48,395 bases of DNA. Source: JBBTRN01 sp038065175. GTDB lineage: Bacteria; Patescibacteriota; Doudnabacteria; UBA920. This document shows, piece by piece, positions 21,813-30,932 of this stretch. Each line of letters opens with the position of its first letter. Position 1 is the stretch's first letter. Position numbers and translations under genes: made by a program. The stretch covers positions 1 to 48,395 of the forward strand of contig JBBTRN010000022.1 of the NCBI GenBank assembly GCA_038065175.1, written 5' to 3'. The notes below the pieces were generated by a model. It was not told the origin of the DNA, searched no databases, and saw nothing but the letters and a program-made list of their open reading frames with translations.

Positions 21813-23720
21813 CTATTTTAGGGTTGCATTAATTACCGGCAAAAGGCTTATTCCGGTCATTTCTTCAGGCTTGCTTATGCCCATGAGCTCCAAAACCGTA
21901 GGCGCAATGTCGCCTATACTGCCATCCGGAGTTCGGGAAGCCAGGCTCAAAAAATTTAAATCTTTCATTTTGCTGAATTTCAATTCACGGGAAACGATTA
22001 AAAACGGCACGGGATTATTGGTGTGATCCTTATTTATGCCGCCGGTTTTTAAATCTATCATTTGCTCAATGTTACCGTGGTCCGCAGTAATGATTAAACA
22101 GGCTCCTGCCTCCAAACTGGCGTCCACAAGCTTTTTTAACTGGCTGTCTAAAACTTCAACAGCCTTAATCCCGGACTTTAGCGAACCGGTGTGGCCAACC
22201 ATGTCGGCATTGGCAAAATTTGCCACAAAAAAATTAGTTGGGCTGTTAATTATGCTAGCGCTCAATATATCCGCCAGCTCTTCGGCCGACATTTCGGGGT
22301 GGTCAACATAATTTCTTGCGTTGTCGGGACTAGCCACAATTTTTCTTTCCTCTTTGGGAAAGGGATCTGTCCTGCCGCAGTCAAAAAATGAGGTAACATG
22401 CGCGTATTTTTCGCTTTCCGAAATATGGAACTGCGGAAGGTTTTTCTGGGCAAGTACTTCAGCTAAATTATTTTTTAAGTTTACCTGCTCAAAAGCCACG
22501 CGGACTTCGGGCAAATTCTGCGCGTATTCAGTCATTGTGGCAAAATACAGGTTTTTGATAGGCGGGTGGCGATAATTTTCCGGGAGCTTTGGGGGCTGGA
22601 TAAACGCCTGGGTTAGCTGTAATGCCCTGTCCGGGCGGAAGTTGAAAAAAATCACGGAATCATTATCGTCGATTTTTGTAATTGGGTAATTCTGGCCGCT
22701 TTGGCCAATCTCGCATATGACAGTCGGTTTTATCATTTCATCATAAACGCTATTTTGGTAATTCCTCCAAATGCAGTCTTCGGCAGAATGGGCAATTTCG
22801 CCCTCTCCATGGACCAACGCCTTATAAGTAAGGTCAGTCTGGTTCCAGTGCCCGCCCCTGTCCATTGCGTAAAAACGGCCGGATATGGTGGCAATTTCAC
22901 CCACACCGATTTTTGCAATTCTTTCCCTTAACTTTTTTATGGAATCCTGCGCGGCTTTTTCCGCTGTATCCCGTCCGTCCGTAAACATGTGGATGTAAAC
23001 TTTTTTTAAGCCCTTGTCTTCAGCCAAAGCCAAAAGCGCGTATAGGTGTTCGTCCAGGCTGTGCACTCCGCCTTCCGAAACCATGCCTAAAAGATGCAGG
23101 CGGGAATTATTCCGGCTGGCATGGTTTATGGCCTCCAAAAGGGTTTTATTTATAAAAAAATCCCCGTTCTGGATAGCAGCGGAGATTCTTGGCAAATCCT
23201 GCCCCACAATCCTCCCTGCGCCAATATTTAAATGCCCAACCTCACTGTTACCCATCTCCCCCCATGGCAGGCCGACAAGCGGCCCGGAAGCGTGCAGGGT
23301 AAAGCTCGGGTAATTGGCAGCCAAGTAATCTAAAGTCGGGTGCCTGGCACGAAAAATCGCGTTGCCGTGGGAAGGGCTAGCCACGCCAAAACCGTCTAAA
23401 ATTACCAAAACCACCTTTTTGTAAATAACTCTTTCCTCCGTCCCTGTTGTGGGAATAATCTTTTTTTCTTTTTCCTCCCCCTTAGAAGGAGGACTAGCTT
23501 GCCCCGTACCGAATGGTACCGGGGGGGAAGGGTTGGTATTAGACAGAACAGGTTTAGGTACATCCAAAATCGCCGCGGGATGATTTATCGGCCCACTAGC
23601 AGGCGGATGGGGCACAGGCAATCTACCTCCCCCTTTAAGAAAGGAGAAGCCAGGGGGGTTTTGGTTAGGTAAAAAACTCGGCGGGGAGGATAATAAATTT
23701 TGTTTCAAATTATCGGGCAT
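21813..23720 (-). CDS. gpmI: Cofactor-independent phosphoglycerate mutase
   Basis: 635 residues against about 510-530 usual. The enzyme interconverts 3- and 2-phosphoglycerate. The core starts near residue 100 (IYKKVVLVILDGFG), with metal-binding Asp109, catalytic Ser159 in GEMGNSEVGHLNIGAGR, the FTDGRDT motif, FFNFRPDR and ITADHGNIEQM. The first 100 residues are a Pro/Gly-rich extension made of repeat-like palindromic DNA (for example CCCGTACC/GGTACCGGGG). The true start could be inside it, but no good ATG is near the core. It belongs to the glycolytic gene run with pgk and gap. Confidence 0.93.
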   Translation of the reverse strand: MPDNLKQNLLSSPPSFLPNQNPPGFSFLKGGGRLPVPHPPASGPINHPAAILDVPKPVLSNTNPSPPVPFGTGQASPPSKGEEKEKKIIPTTGTEERVIYKKVVLVILDGFGVASPSHGNAIFRARHPTLDYLAANYPSFTLHASGPLVGLPWGEMGNSEVGHLNIGAGRIVGQDLPRISAAIQNGDFFINKTLLEAINHASRNNSRLHLLGMVSEGGVHSLDEHLYALLALAEDKGLKKVYIHMFTDGRDTAEKAAQDSIKKLRERIAKIGVGEIATISGRFYAMDRGGHWNQTDLTYKALVHGEGEIAHSAEDCIWRNYQNSVYDEMIKPTVICEIGQSGQNYPITKIDDNDSVIFFNFRPDRALQLTQAFIQPPKLPENYRHPPIKNLYFATMTEYAQNLPEVRVAFEQVNLKNNLAEVLAQKNLPQFHISESEKYAHVTSFFDCGRTDPFPKEERKIVASPDNARNYVDHPEMSAEELADILSASIINSPTNFFVANFANADMVGHTGSLKSGIKAVEVLDSQLKKLVDASLEAGACLIITADHGNIEQMIDLKTGGINKDHTNNPVPFLIVSRELKFSKMKDLNFLSLASRTPDGSIGDIAPTVLELMGISKPEEMTGISLLPVINATLK

Positions 23721-23810
23721 AGAAATAACAGCCCAAATTTCGCTAATTTTTGGACAAATTTATTATATCAAACAATAAACCCTTTACAAAACCCCGATCT
23801 TATTATAATT

Positions 23811-24494
23811 CTATGACACCCCTTGCAACTTTTCACCCCTCCAAAACTTATAAATTACTGAAATATAAGCGGCGGCAAAAAACGCCCAAATTAAATCTTC
23901 AATAGGTGCTTTTAAAATAATTAAGCCGGAAAGCTTGTCAAGATACCAAACATTTTGCACCCAACCTGGACTAAGCCATTCTGCCCACCAAAACCACAAC
24001 ACTGCCAAAGGTACAGATATGAACCCTATCAATAGCGACGGCAAGATTAAGTCTTTTCTTCTTAACCAAATAAAAAAAATGGCCACCCCAAAAGCTATTA
24101 CAGAACTATAAAAACTATGCAGACTTAAAACAAAAAAAGTAAAGTAATTCAAAAATAAAAACAAAATAATTGTAAAAAATCCAAAAAACCTATTTGTATC
24201 ATCCAGTGAATTTAAAGGCACGGTTTTCTTTTTGAATAATATCTGATAAAGAACGCTCAAGCCTCCTCCCCCGAAAAAACAAAACATGAAATCTTCAATG
24301 CCAAATTTTGTGCCCGTGATTGTTTCGGGATGCCACCAATCAATTAAAAATAGCGGCTGCATTAAATAAGCTGACGCGCCGAATATTGCGGATACCCAAA
24401 GCAATTCTTTCCTTGTGTCTTTCCGCCAGAAAAATATTATTAGCCATGCCGCTACAAAAATTAAGTCAGAAAATAAATAGGCATATTTGTACAT
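23811..24494 (-). CDS. Lycopene-cyclase-domain-like membrane protein
   Basis: 227 residues, about seven membrane helices. Two half-repeats each carry the (G/P)IED motif followed by aromatic residues: GIEDFMFCFFGGG near residue 66 and PIEDLIWAFFAAA near 197. This pattern is that of the CrtYc/CrtYd heterodimeric lycopene cyclases fused in one chain. The domain is widespread in CPR genomes, where carotenoid substrates are doubtful, so the real reaction is unknown. Two very small membrane-protein genes lie just upstream on the same strand. Confidence 0.7.
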   Translation of the reverse strand: MYKYAYLFSDLIFVAAWLIIFFWRKDTRKELLWVSAIFGASAYLMQPLFLIDWWHPETITGTKFGIEDFMFCFFGGGGLSVLYQILFKKKTVPLNSLDDTNRFFGFFTIILFLFLNYFTFFVLSLHSFYSSVIAFGVAIFFIWLRRKDLILPSLLIGFISVPLAVLWFWWAEWLSPGWVQNVWYLDKLSGLIILKAPIEDLIWAFFAAAYISVIYKFWRGEKLQGVS

Positions 24495-24503
24495 ACGAAT
24501 TTT

Positions 24504-24731
24504 TTATAGATTTTTTAAAAAATTTTCTAATACAATGTTCATTGCCCATATTCCTGATCCTGCGAATGCCCAAAAAGGCACGCTTAACCAACTGGTAGTT
24601 CTGTTTAATAGTGGAAATTTTTCATAAAGCCATAAATGCCTTCCTCTTATCCCTAAATAAGTCTTACCCACCAATGCCTCAAGTAATGGGCCAAAAATTG
24701 ACCAAAAAAAGAAGATAGCAAATATTTTCAT
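24504..24731 (-). CDS. Small membrane protein paired with the cyclase-like gene
   Basis: 75 residues from the ATG at 24731 (MKIFAIFFFWSIFGPLLEAL); the longer frame reads through palindromes. Two hydrophobic segments flank YLGIRGRHLWLYEKFPLLNRTTSWLS-type polar loop residues. It lies 9 bp before the cyclase-like gene. It is probably a partner or half-domain of a small membrane enzyme; the family is uncertain. Confidence 0.6.
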   Translation of the reverse strand: MKIFAIFFFWSIFGPLLEALVGKTYLGIRGRHLWLYEKFPLLNRTTSWLSVPFWAFAGSGIWAMNIVLENFLKNL

Positions 24732-24852
24732 ACCTTCAACCTTAAATAAAGGTTCCTCGCAGCAGAGCTGGCGAGGTATTAACTGCAAGGGGAGAACTAT
24801 CATTTCGGAGCAAAGCTCCGAGGTATTAAACCTGTATTAGCTCCTCGGCTCG

Positions 24853-24878
24853 CAAGATAATCCTTAAGGATTATCTTG
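24853..24878. repeat. 26-bp perfect palindrome
   Basis: CAAGATAATCCTT followed by its exact complement, flanked by GGCTCG and GACTCGCTC. It stands with two smaller hairpins at 24752-24773 (CCTCGC/GCGAGG) and 24805-24821 (TCGGAGC-AAA-GCTCCGA) in the 155-bp gap between small membrane-protein genes. Confidence 0.7.
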
Positions 24879-24885
24879 ACTCGCT

Positions 24886-25038
24886 CTACGTCGCGAATAA
24901 AAACAAAAATGATATTAACGGCAATATAAAAACTGCCGCATACTCATACCAAAAATATTTCTTTTTATAATGCAAAAAATGAGAGGTTAAAAGAAAACCA
25001 ACGGGTATGGATAATAAGTAAATCAAATGATATTGCAT
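24886..25038 (-). CDS. 50-residue membrane protein
   Basis: ATG at 25038, one base from the pgk stop; product MQYHLIYLLSIPVGFLLTSH then a basic linker HYKKKYFW and a second helix EYAAVFILPLISFLFLF. The stop codon lies in the palindromic repeat region, so this may be a truncated first domain of a cyclase-like protein. Upstream pgk probably drives it. Function unknown. Confidence 0.5.
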   Translation of the reverse strand: MQYHLIYLLSIPVGFLLTSHFLHYKKKYFWYEYAAVFILPLISFLFLFAT

Positions 25039-25039
25039 A

Positions 25040-26269
25040 CTATTTCAAACTTTCAATGCCTGGCAGTTTATTTCCGGCTAAGTATTCGAGCATGGCCCCG
25101 CCGCCGGTCGAGACATGGTCAATATGCTCAAATTGGTGGGTCTGGCGGATAATGTCTACCGTGTCCCCGCCGCCTACCACCACAAAGGCTTTGCCTTTCC
25201 CCCGCCCGCCAATGAGCCTCGCAAGGGCAAAGCTCGCGTGGTGGAAAGGCTTTTTTTCGTACATACCCAAAGGCCCGCTCCAAACTATAGTTTTGGCGGT
25301 TTTAATGTGTTTGGAAAATTCCATAATAGTTTTTGGTCCGGCGTCTAAAATTTGTTCCCGTGGTGATACTTCGTACGGTAAACACACCCGAATACTGTCT
25401 GTATCCATATTTTTATTTGCCACTACCACATCCAGCGGTAAAATTAATTTATTTTTATAGTTTTTCATTATTTGAAAAGCTATCCTATCTTCGCCTTCTT
25501 CGACTTTAGATAAGCCTATTTCATAGCCTTTATTTTTAAACATAAGGCTCGCGACTCCCCCACCGACTAATATTATATCTGCTTTTTTGCCTAAATTTTC
25601 CAAAGCCCCGACTTTTTCAGTCAGCTTAATGCCGCCGGTCATAAGCACCAAAGGCTTTTTAGCGTGTTTTAATACAGCATCCAGAGATTTAATTTCCTGC
25701 TCCAAAAGCAGGCCTGCATAAGAGGACAGGAGCTTCGTAACGCCTACATTCGATGCCACCGGATGATGTGTCTTGGTGAAATCATCGTCTACATATATAT
25801 CTGCCAAACTGGCTAATTTGTTGGCAAATTCCGAATCGTCAGAAAGTTCTTCGGGATAATATTCTAAATTTTCCAAAAATACCACATCTTTTTTTGGAAT
25901 ATTTTTTATTTGCTCTAGATGTTTTTCCTCACGAATGTCGCCGCTATAAAAAATCAAGTGTGGGATTTCATAATCCGGCAAAGCATAATTTGTCGCAATA
26001 AACTTGAAGCCTAAAAGATCAGCCATGCATTCAGCGGCGGGTCTTAGGCTAAATTCTGGAACCGGCTTGCCCTTAGCCCGCTTCATCTTGCCGCAAATAA
26101 TTACTTTATTGCCGTTTGATCTTAAAAATTTCACGGTCGGCAAAAACGAGCGCAAACGAAAATCATCGCTCACCTTACCTTTGGCTAAATCAACCGAGGC
26201 ATCTACACTGCCACGAACTAGAACTGTCTTATGTTGTATCTTTGATGTTTTAAGATACTTTACTATCAT
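25040..26269 (-). CDS. pgk: Phosphoglycerate kinase
   Basis: 409 residues. It makes ATP from 1,3-bisphosphoglycerate. Family motifs: VLVRGSVDASV at the N-terminus (the usual RVDFNVP is altered), FLENLEYYPEE, YVDDDFTKTHHPVAS, LMTGGIKLTEKVGALENL, WSGPLGMYEKKPF and VVGGGDTVDII with VSTGGGAMLEYLAGNKLPG. The nucleotide-binding Gly loops and C-terminus are intact. One base separates it from gap, so both are one transcript. Confidence 0.94.
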   Translation of the reverse strand: MIVKYLKTSKIQHKTVLVRGSVDASVDLAKGKVSDDFRLRSFLPTVKFLRSNGNKVIICGKMKRAKGKPVPEFSLRPAAECMADLLGFKFIATNYALPDYEIPHLIFYSGDIREEKHLEQIKNIPKKDVVFLENLEYYPEELSDDSEFANKLASLADIYVDDDFTKTHHPVASNVGVTKLLSSYAGLLLEQEIKSLDAVLKHAKKPLVLMTGGIKLTEKVGALENLGKKADIILVGGGVASLMFKNKGYEIGLSKVEEGEDRIAFQIMKNYKNKLILPLDVVVANKNMDTDSIRVCLPYEVSPREQILDAGPKTIMEFSKHIKTAKTIVWSGPLGMYEKKPFHHASFALARLIGGRGKGKAFVVVGGGDTVDIIRQTHQFEHIDHVSTGGGAMLEYLAGNKLPGIESLK

Positions 26270-26270
26270 T

Positions 26271-27290
26271 TTATTTACCTACCATTATTACCTCTTCCAC
26301 CAACCTATTAGAATACCCATATTCATTGTCATACCATGCCACGACTTTCACAAAATTGCCATCTACGACTTGGGTTAGAGAAAGGTCGACTATGGCCGAT
26401 GCAGGGTCGCCGACAATATCAGTTAAAACCAACGGCTCGCTCGATACCTCTAAGAATCCTTTATAGTGCTTGTCTTTAGATGCATCAATAAAAGCCTGGT
26501 TGATTTCTTCTTTGGTCGTGTTTTTCTTTAGGAGGATGGTGAAATCGGACAAAGAGCCAACAGAAGTAGGCACCCTAAAAGCTATGCCATCGAACTTACC
26601 TTTTAGGTCAGGTATAGTTTGTGTAGCCGAGATGGCCGCTCCCGTGGTCGTGGGGATAATATTTATGGCCGCGGCGCGCGCCCTTCTAAGGTCGTTCGAT
26701 TTCCCGCCAGGCGGTGGCCCGTCCACCAAATTTTGTTCTGCTGTATAGCTGTGGATGGTTGTCATAAACGCCTTTTCCACGCCGAATTTTTTATGCAAAA
26801 CATCCAAAACTGGAGCTATACAGTTAGTGGTGCAGGAAGCGTTGCTGATTATGTTTTCGCCATTATATTTATCCTGATTAACTCCAAGTACTATGGTATG
26901 TGTAATCCCTTCGTCTTTCGCGGGAGCGGAAATAATAACTTTTTTTGCCCCGGCTTTAAGGTGTGCCCCGGCTTTTTCGCTGTCTGTAAACCTGCCGGTA
27001 GATTCAATTACCACATCGACCCCCAATTTCCCCCAAGGCAAATTAGCCGGGTCTTTTTCCCCGAACACCAGATACTTTTTGCCGTCAACGATGATATTGC
27101 TTTCATCTGACGAAACATCATGCGGAAACTTGCCGTAATTGCTGTCGTACTTTAAAAGATGCGCTAAGACCGCGGTTGAAGTCAAATCGTTTATGCCTAC
27201 AACTTCCAACTCCGCTTTTTCCAGGGCAATTTTAAACGCCTGCCTACCGATGCGACCAAAACCATTTATTCCAACCTTAATTTTTGACAT
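26271..27290 (-). CDS. gap: Glyceraldehyde-3-phosphate dehydrogenase
   Basis: 339 residues, type I. Rossmann motif INGFGRIGRQAFK, catalytic Cys153 in SNASCTTNCIAPVL, His in TTIHSYTAEQNLVDGP, and WYDNEYGYSNRLVE at the end. It oxidises glyceraldehyde-3-phosphate to 1,3-bisphosphoglycerate with NAD(P). It lies immediately upstream of pgk (one base). Confidence 0.97.
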   Translation of the reverse strand: MSKIKVGINGFGRIGRQAFKIALEKAELEVVGINDLTSTAVLAHLLKYDSNYGKFPHDVSSDESNIIVDGKKYLVFGEKDPANLPWGKLGVDVVIESTGRFTDSEKAGAHLKAGAKKVIISAPAKDEGITHTIVLGVNQDKYNGENIISNASCTTNCIAPVLDVLHKKFGVEKAFMTTIHSYTAEQNLVDGPPPGGKSNDLRRARAAAINIIPTTTGAAISATQTIPDLKGKFDGIAFRVPTSVGSLSDFTILLKKNTTKEEINQAFIDASKDKHYKGFLEVSSEPLVLTDIVGDPASAIVDLSLTQVVDGNFVKVVAWYDNEYGYSNRLVEEVIMVGK

Positions 27291-27299
27291 ATTAATATC

Positions 27300-27530
27300 T
27301 TAATAATTTTTTAATTGTTTATGTAAAATTTCGCGTTGTTTTTTCTGGTTGCTTTTCTTTATTTCCAAATTTTTCCTGGTCTTGGGCATTTCCTGGTACT
27401 CGGCGGCCATTAAGACGGAGGCTTTCCAGCTCAAAACAATCCCGGTGCCCAATACCCCTAAAAAAATAATAATGCAAAACCTTAAAACTATATTCGGCTC
27501 GCGCACCCCTTCGCCAATTAATCCGCTCAT
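27300..27530 (-). CDS. Small single-helix membrane protein
   Basis: 76 residues: one membrane helix (LRFCIIIFLGVLGTGIVLSW) then a basic helical tail (KTRKNLEIKKSNQKKQREILHKQL). It lies between the PfkB kinase gene (5 bp) and gap (9 bp), so it is in the same operon. Unknown function. Confidence 0.6.
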   Translation of the reverse strand: MSGLIGEGVREPNIVLRFCIIIFLGVLGTGIVLSWKASVLMAAEYQEMPKTRKNLEIKKSNQKKQREILHKQLKNY

Positions 27531-27535
27531 GAAAG

Positions 27536-28552
27536 TTAGTCGTCTTTCCTTTCTACTATTGCCAATACCTGTTTTTTTACCTTCTCGCTGTCAATAATTA
27601 CTGCTTTAAAATTTTTCATTTTTTTTAGTTTATCCTCAATTTCCTTTTTGGTCAAAAGCCCGGCCTGAGGCCCAACTTTTTGCACTACACTCCCAGCGTT
27701 CACCGGGCCCCACAAAAGAGCCTGGGAATGGGGCAGACCGTAAAAAAGAGCGGAAATATAAGCGGTAGTAAAACCGTCCCCCGCTCCCGTGGCTTCTAGC
27801 CTGGGTCCGGGATATACCGGGGAATAGTAAAAGCCTTCGTGGCTATAACTATACGCCCCCTTCCTGCCGTCTGTAAGAGCCACGGCTTTGGGGCCAAGTT
27901 TTATTAATTTTTTTGACAATTCCTCCGGATCTCTCCCGCATTCCCCCACCCAACTTTGGGCTTCCTCCATATTTAATGATAACACATCGGTCCGCTTTAA
28001 AATTGAGGCATTGGCTTTCGGCCCTGCCCTAAGCATAAAAGTTCCCGGATTAAAACCTAATTTTACTTCATAACGGTCAATATATTTGCAAAGATCAGGG
28101 TAAATTTTTTCAAAGCCCTCTCCCATACTGGTAAGATATGCCCACTGGGAATGAGCCAAAGAAGGAAGCTTGTATTCGCGATGCTGGTGAAAAACTAATA
28201 TTGTTCTTTCACCCTCGTGTGAAATGACAAAAGAAGCATTGGTGCTATGCTTATCATCGATGATTATGTAGCGCTCCGACACGCCTTCCTTTTTCATTTT
28301 ATGCAAAATTTCCCGTCCGCCTACGTCGTGGGCTAAAACAGTGTAAAAACCGGCTTTCATCCCAAGCCTAGATGACCCGACGGCATTATTAGCCGCGTTG
28401 CCCGCGACAGTTTTATACATTTCATCCACGGGCAATTTGTCTCCCCAATTCAAAACCGCCTTTTCCTTGCCATTGATATTTTTTATTTCAATATCTTTAA
28501 CAAACAAAAAGGTGTCTATTGTCGCGTCGCCGATGGAAATAATGTCGAACAT
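27536..28552 (-). CDS. PfkB-family sugar kinase
   Basis: 338 residues. Ribokinase-fold motifs: DIISIGDATIDTF at the start, GNAANNAVGSSRLGM, and the catalytic ATGAGDGFTTAYISAL with the anion hole and base Asp. It phosphorylates a sugar or nucleoside with ATP. CPR genomes often lack classical phosphofructokinase, so a role in feeding the pentose-phosphate genes beside it (transketolase, rpe, rpiB) is plausible, but the substrate cannot be read from sequence. Confidence 0.85.
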   Translation of the reverse strand: MFDIISIGDATIDTFLFVKDIEIKNINGKEKAVLNWGDKLPVDEMYKTVAGNAANNAVGSSRLGMKAGFYTVLAHDVGGREILHKMKKEGVSERYIIIDDKHSTNASFVISHEGERTILVFHQHREYKLPSLAHSQWAYLTSMGEGFEKIYPDLCKYIDRYEVKLGFNPGTFMLRAGPKANASILKRTDVLSLNMEEAQSWVGECGRDPEELSKKLIKLGPKAVALTDGRKGAYSYSHEGFYYSPVYPGPRLEATGAGDGFTTAYISALFYGLPHSQALLWGPVNAGSVVQKVGPQAGLLTKKEIEDKLKKMKNFKAVIIDSEKVKKQVLAIVERKDD

Positions 28553-28638
28553 ATAATCACAGATCTTTTAAGGCACACGGATTACACAGATTCACATATT
28601 AATTTTAAATTTTGCGCTGTAATTTTACACTTTTCGCT

Positions 28639-29613
28639 TTACATTTTACGCTTTAATACCCTCCTCACAGCCTCCACAACCGCCGCTTTATCCATTTTAT
28701 ATTTTGCCAAAAGTTCTTCCGGCTTGCCGCTTTCGCCAAAAGTATTTTGCATGCCGACCATCTCTACAGGAACAGGATAATGGAGAGCTAAAACTTCAGC
28801 CACAGCCGAACCGCATCCAGCCATAATTTGATGCTCTTCCACGGTTACTACTGCCCCGCACTTTTTTGCCGCGCTTTTGATGGTTTGAATATCTATAGGC
28901 TTAATTGTATGGTTATTTACAACCATACAGCTAATGCCTTCTTTCTCTAAATCTATGGCAGTCAAAAGCGCGTTGTATAAAACTGGACCGCTACCGATTA
29001 CAACAACATCGTCACCTTCCCTAAAAACTTCCGCCTTGCCTACTACAAACGGCGTTTCCACTGTTGTAATCAACGGAGTCTTGGAGCGGCCAACCCTAAA
29101 ATAAGCAGAGCCTTCCATCCGTCCTAGAGCAACCACTGCTTTCCTGGCTTCCACAAAATCACAAGGCACCACCACTGTTAAATTCGGCAAAACGCGGGTT
29201 ATTGCAATATCTTCCAAAGCCTGGTGGGTAGCGCCGTCCGGCCCTACGGAAACCCCGGTGTGCGCTCCCGCGACCTTCACATTTGCCCGGCTATAACAGA
29301 CGCTCACGCGCAATTGGTCCCAACTGCGCCCCGGAGAAAAAACAGCATAAGATGACACAAACGGCACTTTGCCATATAGCGCGAGCCCCGCGGCAATGCC
29401 CATCATATTTTGTTCCGCTACCCCGCATTCTATAAATCGCTGCGGATATTTTTTTGCAAATTCCAATACCTGTGTGCTCTCCGCCAAATCCGCGGTTAAT
29501 ACGACCACTCTTTCATCTTCTAAAGCCAAATCCAAAACTCCCTGGCCATAACCTTTACGGGTAGCTTCCTGCTCAATGTCTTCTTGCCCAATTTTAAGAT
29601 TGAGATTCAGCAT
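28639..29613 (-). CDS. Transketolase, C-terminal subunit
   Basis: 324 residues, with the pyrimidine-binding and C-terminal domains of a split transketolase. Visible: VVLTADLAESTQV, FIECGVAEQNMMGIAAGLA (catalytic Glu region), the DGATHQALEDIA loop and a C-terminal VEEHQIMAGCGSAVAEVL. It acts with the N-terminal half encoded just upstream, moving two-carbon units in the non-oxidative pentose-phosphate route. The 28553-28638 gap holds only simple repeats. Confidence 0.92.
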   Translation of the reverse strand: MLNLNLKIGQEDIEQEATRKGYGQGVLDLALEDERVVVLTADLAESTQVLEFAKKYPQRFIECGVAEQNMMGIAAGLALYGKVPFVSSYAVFSPGRSWDQLRVSVCYSRANVKVAGAHTGVSVGPDGATHQALEDIAITRVLPNLTVVVPCDFVEARKAVVALGRMEGSAYFRVGRSKTPLITTVETPFVVGKAEVFREGDDVVVIGSGPVLYNALLTAIDLEKEGISCMVVNNHTIKPIDIQTIKSAAKKCGAVVTVEEHQIMAGCGSAVAEVLALHYPVPVEMVGMQNTFGESGKPEELLAKYKMDKAAVVEAVRRVLKRKM

Positions 29614-29640
29614 AATTCCTAATTCATAATTCTTGATTCA

Positions 29641-30495
29641 TTACTCATGTTCACTTTTTATTTGTCCCCTAAGAGTCCTTATTTCATCCAAAGCTAATTT
29701 TGCCTGTGCTTTGTCCGGTGGGCTTCCATGCCATTTGTAGTCCCCTTCCATAAAATCTACGCCTTTGCCGGGGATAGTATGGGCTATTATGACTGTGGGC
29801 TTTTCATAAATTGCTTTGGCTTCATAGCAGGCATCAATTATCTCTTGAAGATTATGCCCGTCAACTTCTAAAACATGCCAATTAAAAGCTTCGTACTTGG
29901 CTTTTAAATTTTCCAAAGGCATAATGTCTTCCGTGTAACCGTCTATTTGGATGTTATTCCGGTCAATAATTGCGGTAAGATTATGGAGCTTATATTTTCC
30001 AGCAAACATTACCCCTTCCCAGGTTTGTCCTTCCTGTTGTTCGCCGTCAGACATAATTAAATACACGCGTTGGGATTTTTTCCTGTCCATCATAAGCCCG
30101 TAAGCAAACCCCACGGACTGCGAAACACCCTGCGCTAAAGGACCCGAGGTAGTTTCGAGCCCTGGCAAAGAGAGGTTGTGCGGATGCCCCTGTAGGCGGG
30201 AGTTTAATTTACGCAAGGTTTTTAGCTCCTCTTTAGGAAAATACCCGGCTTCGGCCAAGCTCGCGTACAAAACCGGGTTTATATGCCCGCAGGAAAGGAC
30301 TAAAAAATCCCTGTCCGGCCACTTGGGAATTTCGGGCTGATGGTTTAAAACATTAAAATAAAGCGCGGTAAACACATCGGCCATGCCCAAAGGCCCGGCC
30401 GAATGCCCGCTTCCTGCTTCTAAAAGCATTTCAATAATGTCTTGCCGGACATCGTTGGCTTTGTATTTTAATTCGTTTATGGATAATTTTTGCAT
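29641..30495 (-). CDS. Transketolase, N-terminal subunit
   Basis: 284 residues with the thiamine-diphosphate binding half: GSGHSAGPLGMADVFTALYF, HPHNLSLPGLETTSGPLAQG, and the diphosphate motif SDGEQQEGQTWEGV followed by DRNNIQIDG. It is 27 bp before the C-terminal subunit gene. A palindromic repeat (30521-30569) lies just upstream of its start. Confidence 0.93.
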   Translation of the reverse strand: MQKLSINELKYKANDVRQDIIEMLLEAGSGHSAGPLGMADVFTALYFNVLNHQPEIPKWPDRDFLVLSCGHINPVLYASLAEAGYFPKEELKTLRKLNSRLQGHPHNLSLPGLETTSGPLAQGVSQSVGFAYGLMMDRKKSQRVYLIMSDGEQQEGQTWEGVMFAGKYKLHNLTAIIDRNNIQIDGYTEDIMPLENLKAKYEAFNWHVLEVDGHNLQEIIDACYEAKAIYEKPTVIIAHTIPGKGVDFMEGDYKWHGSPPDKAQAKLALDEIRTLRGQIKSEHE

Positions 30496-30520
30496 TTTGT
30501 GATGTCCGAGAGTGTGGGTT

Positions 30521-30569
30521 TTAGCCTTCTCCCTTTAGGGGAGAAGGTGGCCAACGGCCGGATGAGGGT
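30521..30569. repeat. Inverted repeat, downstream flank of the DUF559 gene
   Basis: Two hairpins: CCTTCTCCC/GGGAGAAGG and GGCC-AAC-GGCC, then GGATGAGGGT. It is the inverted copy of 30933-30980; the second stem differs in both arms in a compensating way (GGCC/GGCC against GCCC/GGGC). Confidence 0.85.
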
Positions 30570-30570
30570 A

Positions 30571-30927
30571 TTAATAGTCTAACAAATTTTTCCTTAATTT
30601 CTCTAAAACTCCTTCTATATTTTTATCAACATCAATATTTTGAAATCTTAAAACTTTATAGCCTTGACCGATTGCATACTGCTGTTTATTTTCATCTTTG
30701 GTTTTTATTTCAGGTTCACTATGCTGACCGCCATCGAGTTCAACAATAATTTTCTTTTCATTACAACTAAAGTCATAGATATAATCCCCAATGACCATCT
30801 GTTTTTTAAATTTGAAACCATAAAATCTTCTGTTTCTCAATCTTTCCCACAGCTTTATTTCCCAAGGAGTTTCTTTTTTTCGTAAGCTCCTGGAAAGGTT
30901 GACAAAATTTTTATCAAGATTTCGCAT
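30571..30927 (-). CDS. DUF559 (Vsr-like) endonuclease-fold protein
   Basis: 118 residues, full-length DUF559. Motifs: ETPWEIKLWERLRNRRFYGFKFKKQ, GDYIYDFSCNEKKIIVELDGGQHSE (the PD-(D/E)XK acidic core) and GYKVLRFQN at the end. DUF559 is related to Vsr mismatch endonucleases, but its role is unknown. The gene fits exactly between two inverted palindromic repeats (2 bp from one, 5 bp from the other), unlike any neighbour, and separates transketolase from a membrane-protein gene. It is probably a mobile nuclease cassette. Confidence 0.88.
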   Translation of the reverse strand: MRNLDKNFVNLSRSLRKKETPWEIKLWERLRNRRFYGFKFKKQMVIGDYIYDFSCNEKKIIVELDGGQHSEPEIKTKDENKQQYAIGQGYKVLRFQNIDVDKNIEGVLEKLRKNLLDY

Positions 30928-30932
30928 AAGTC

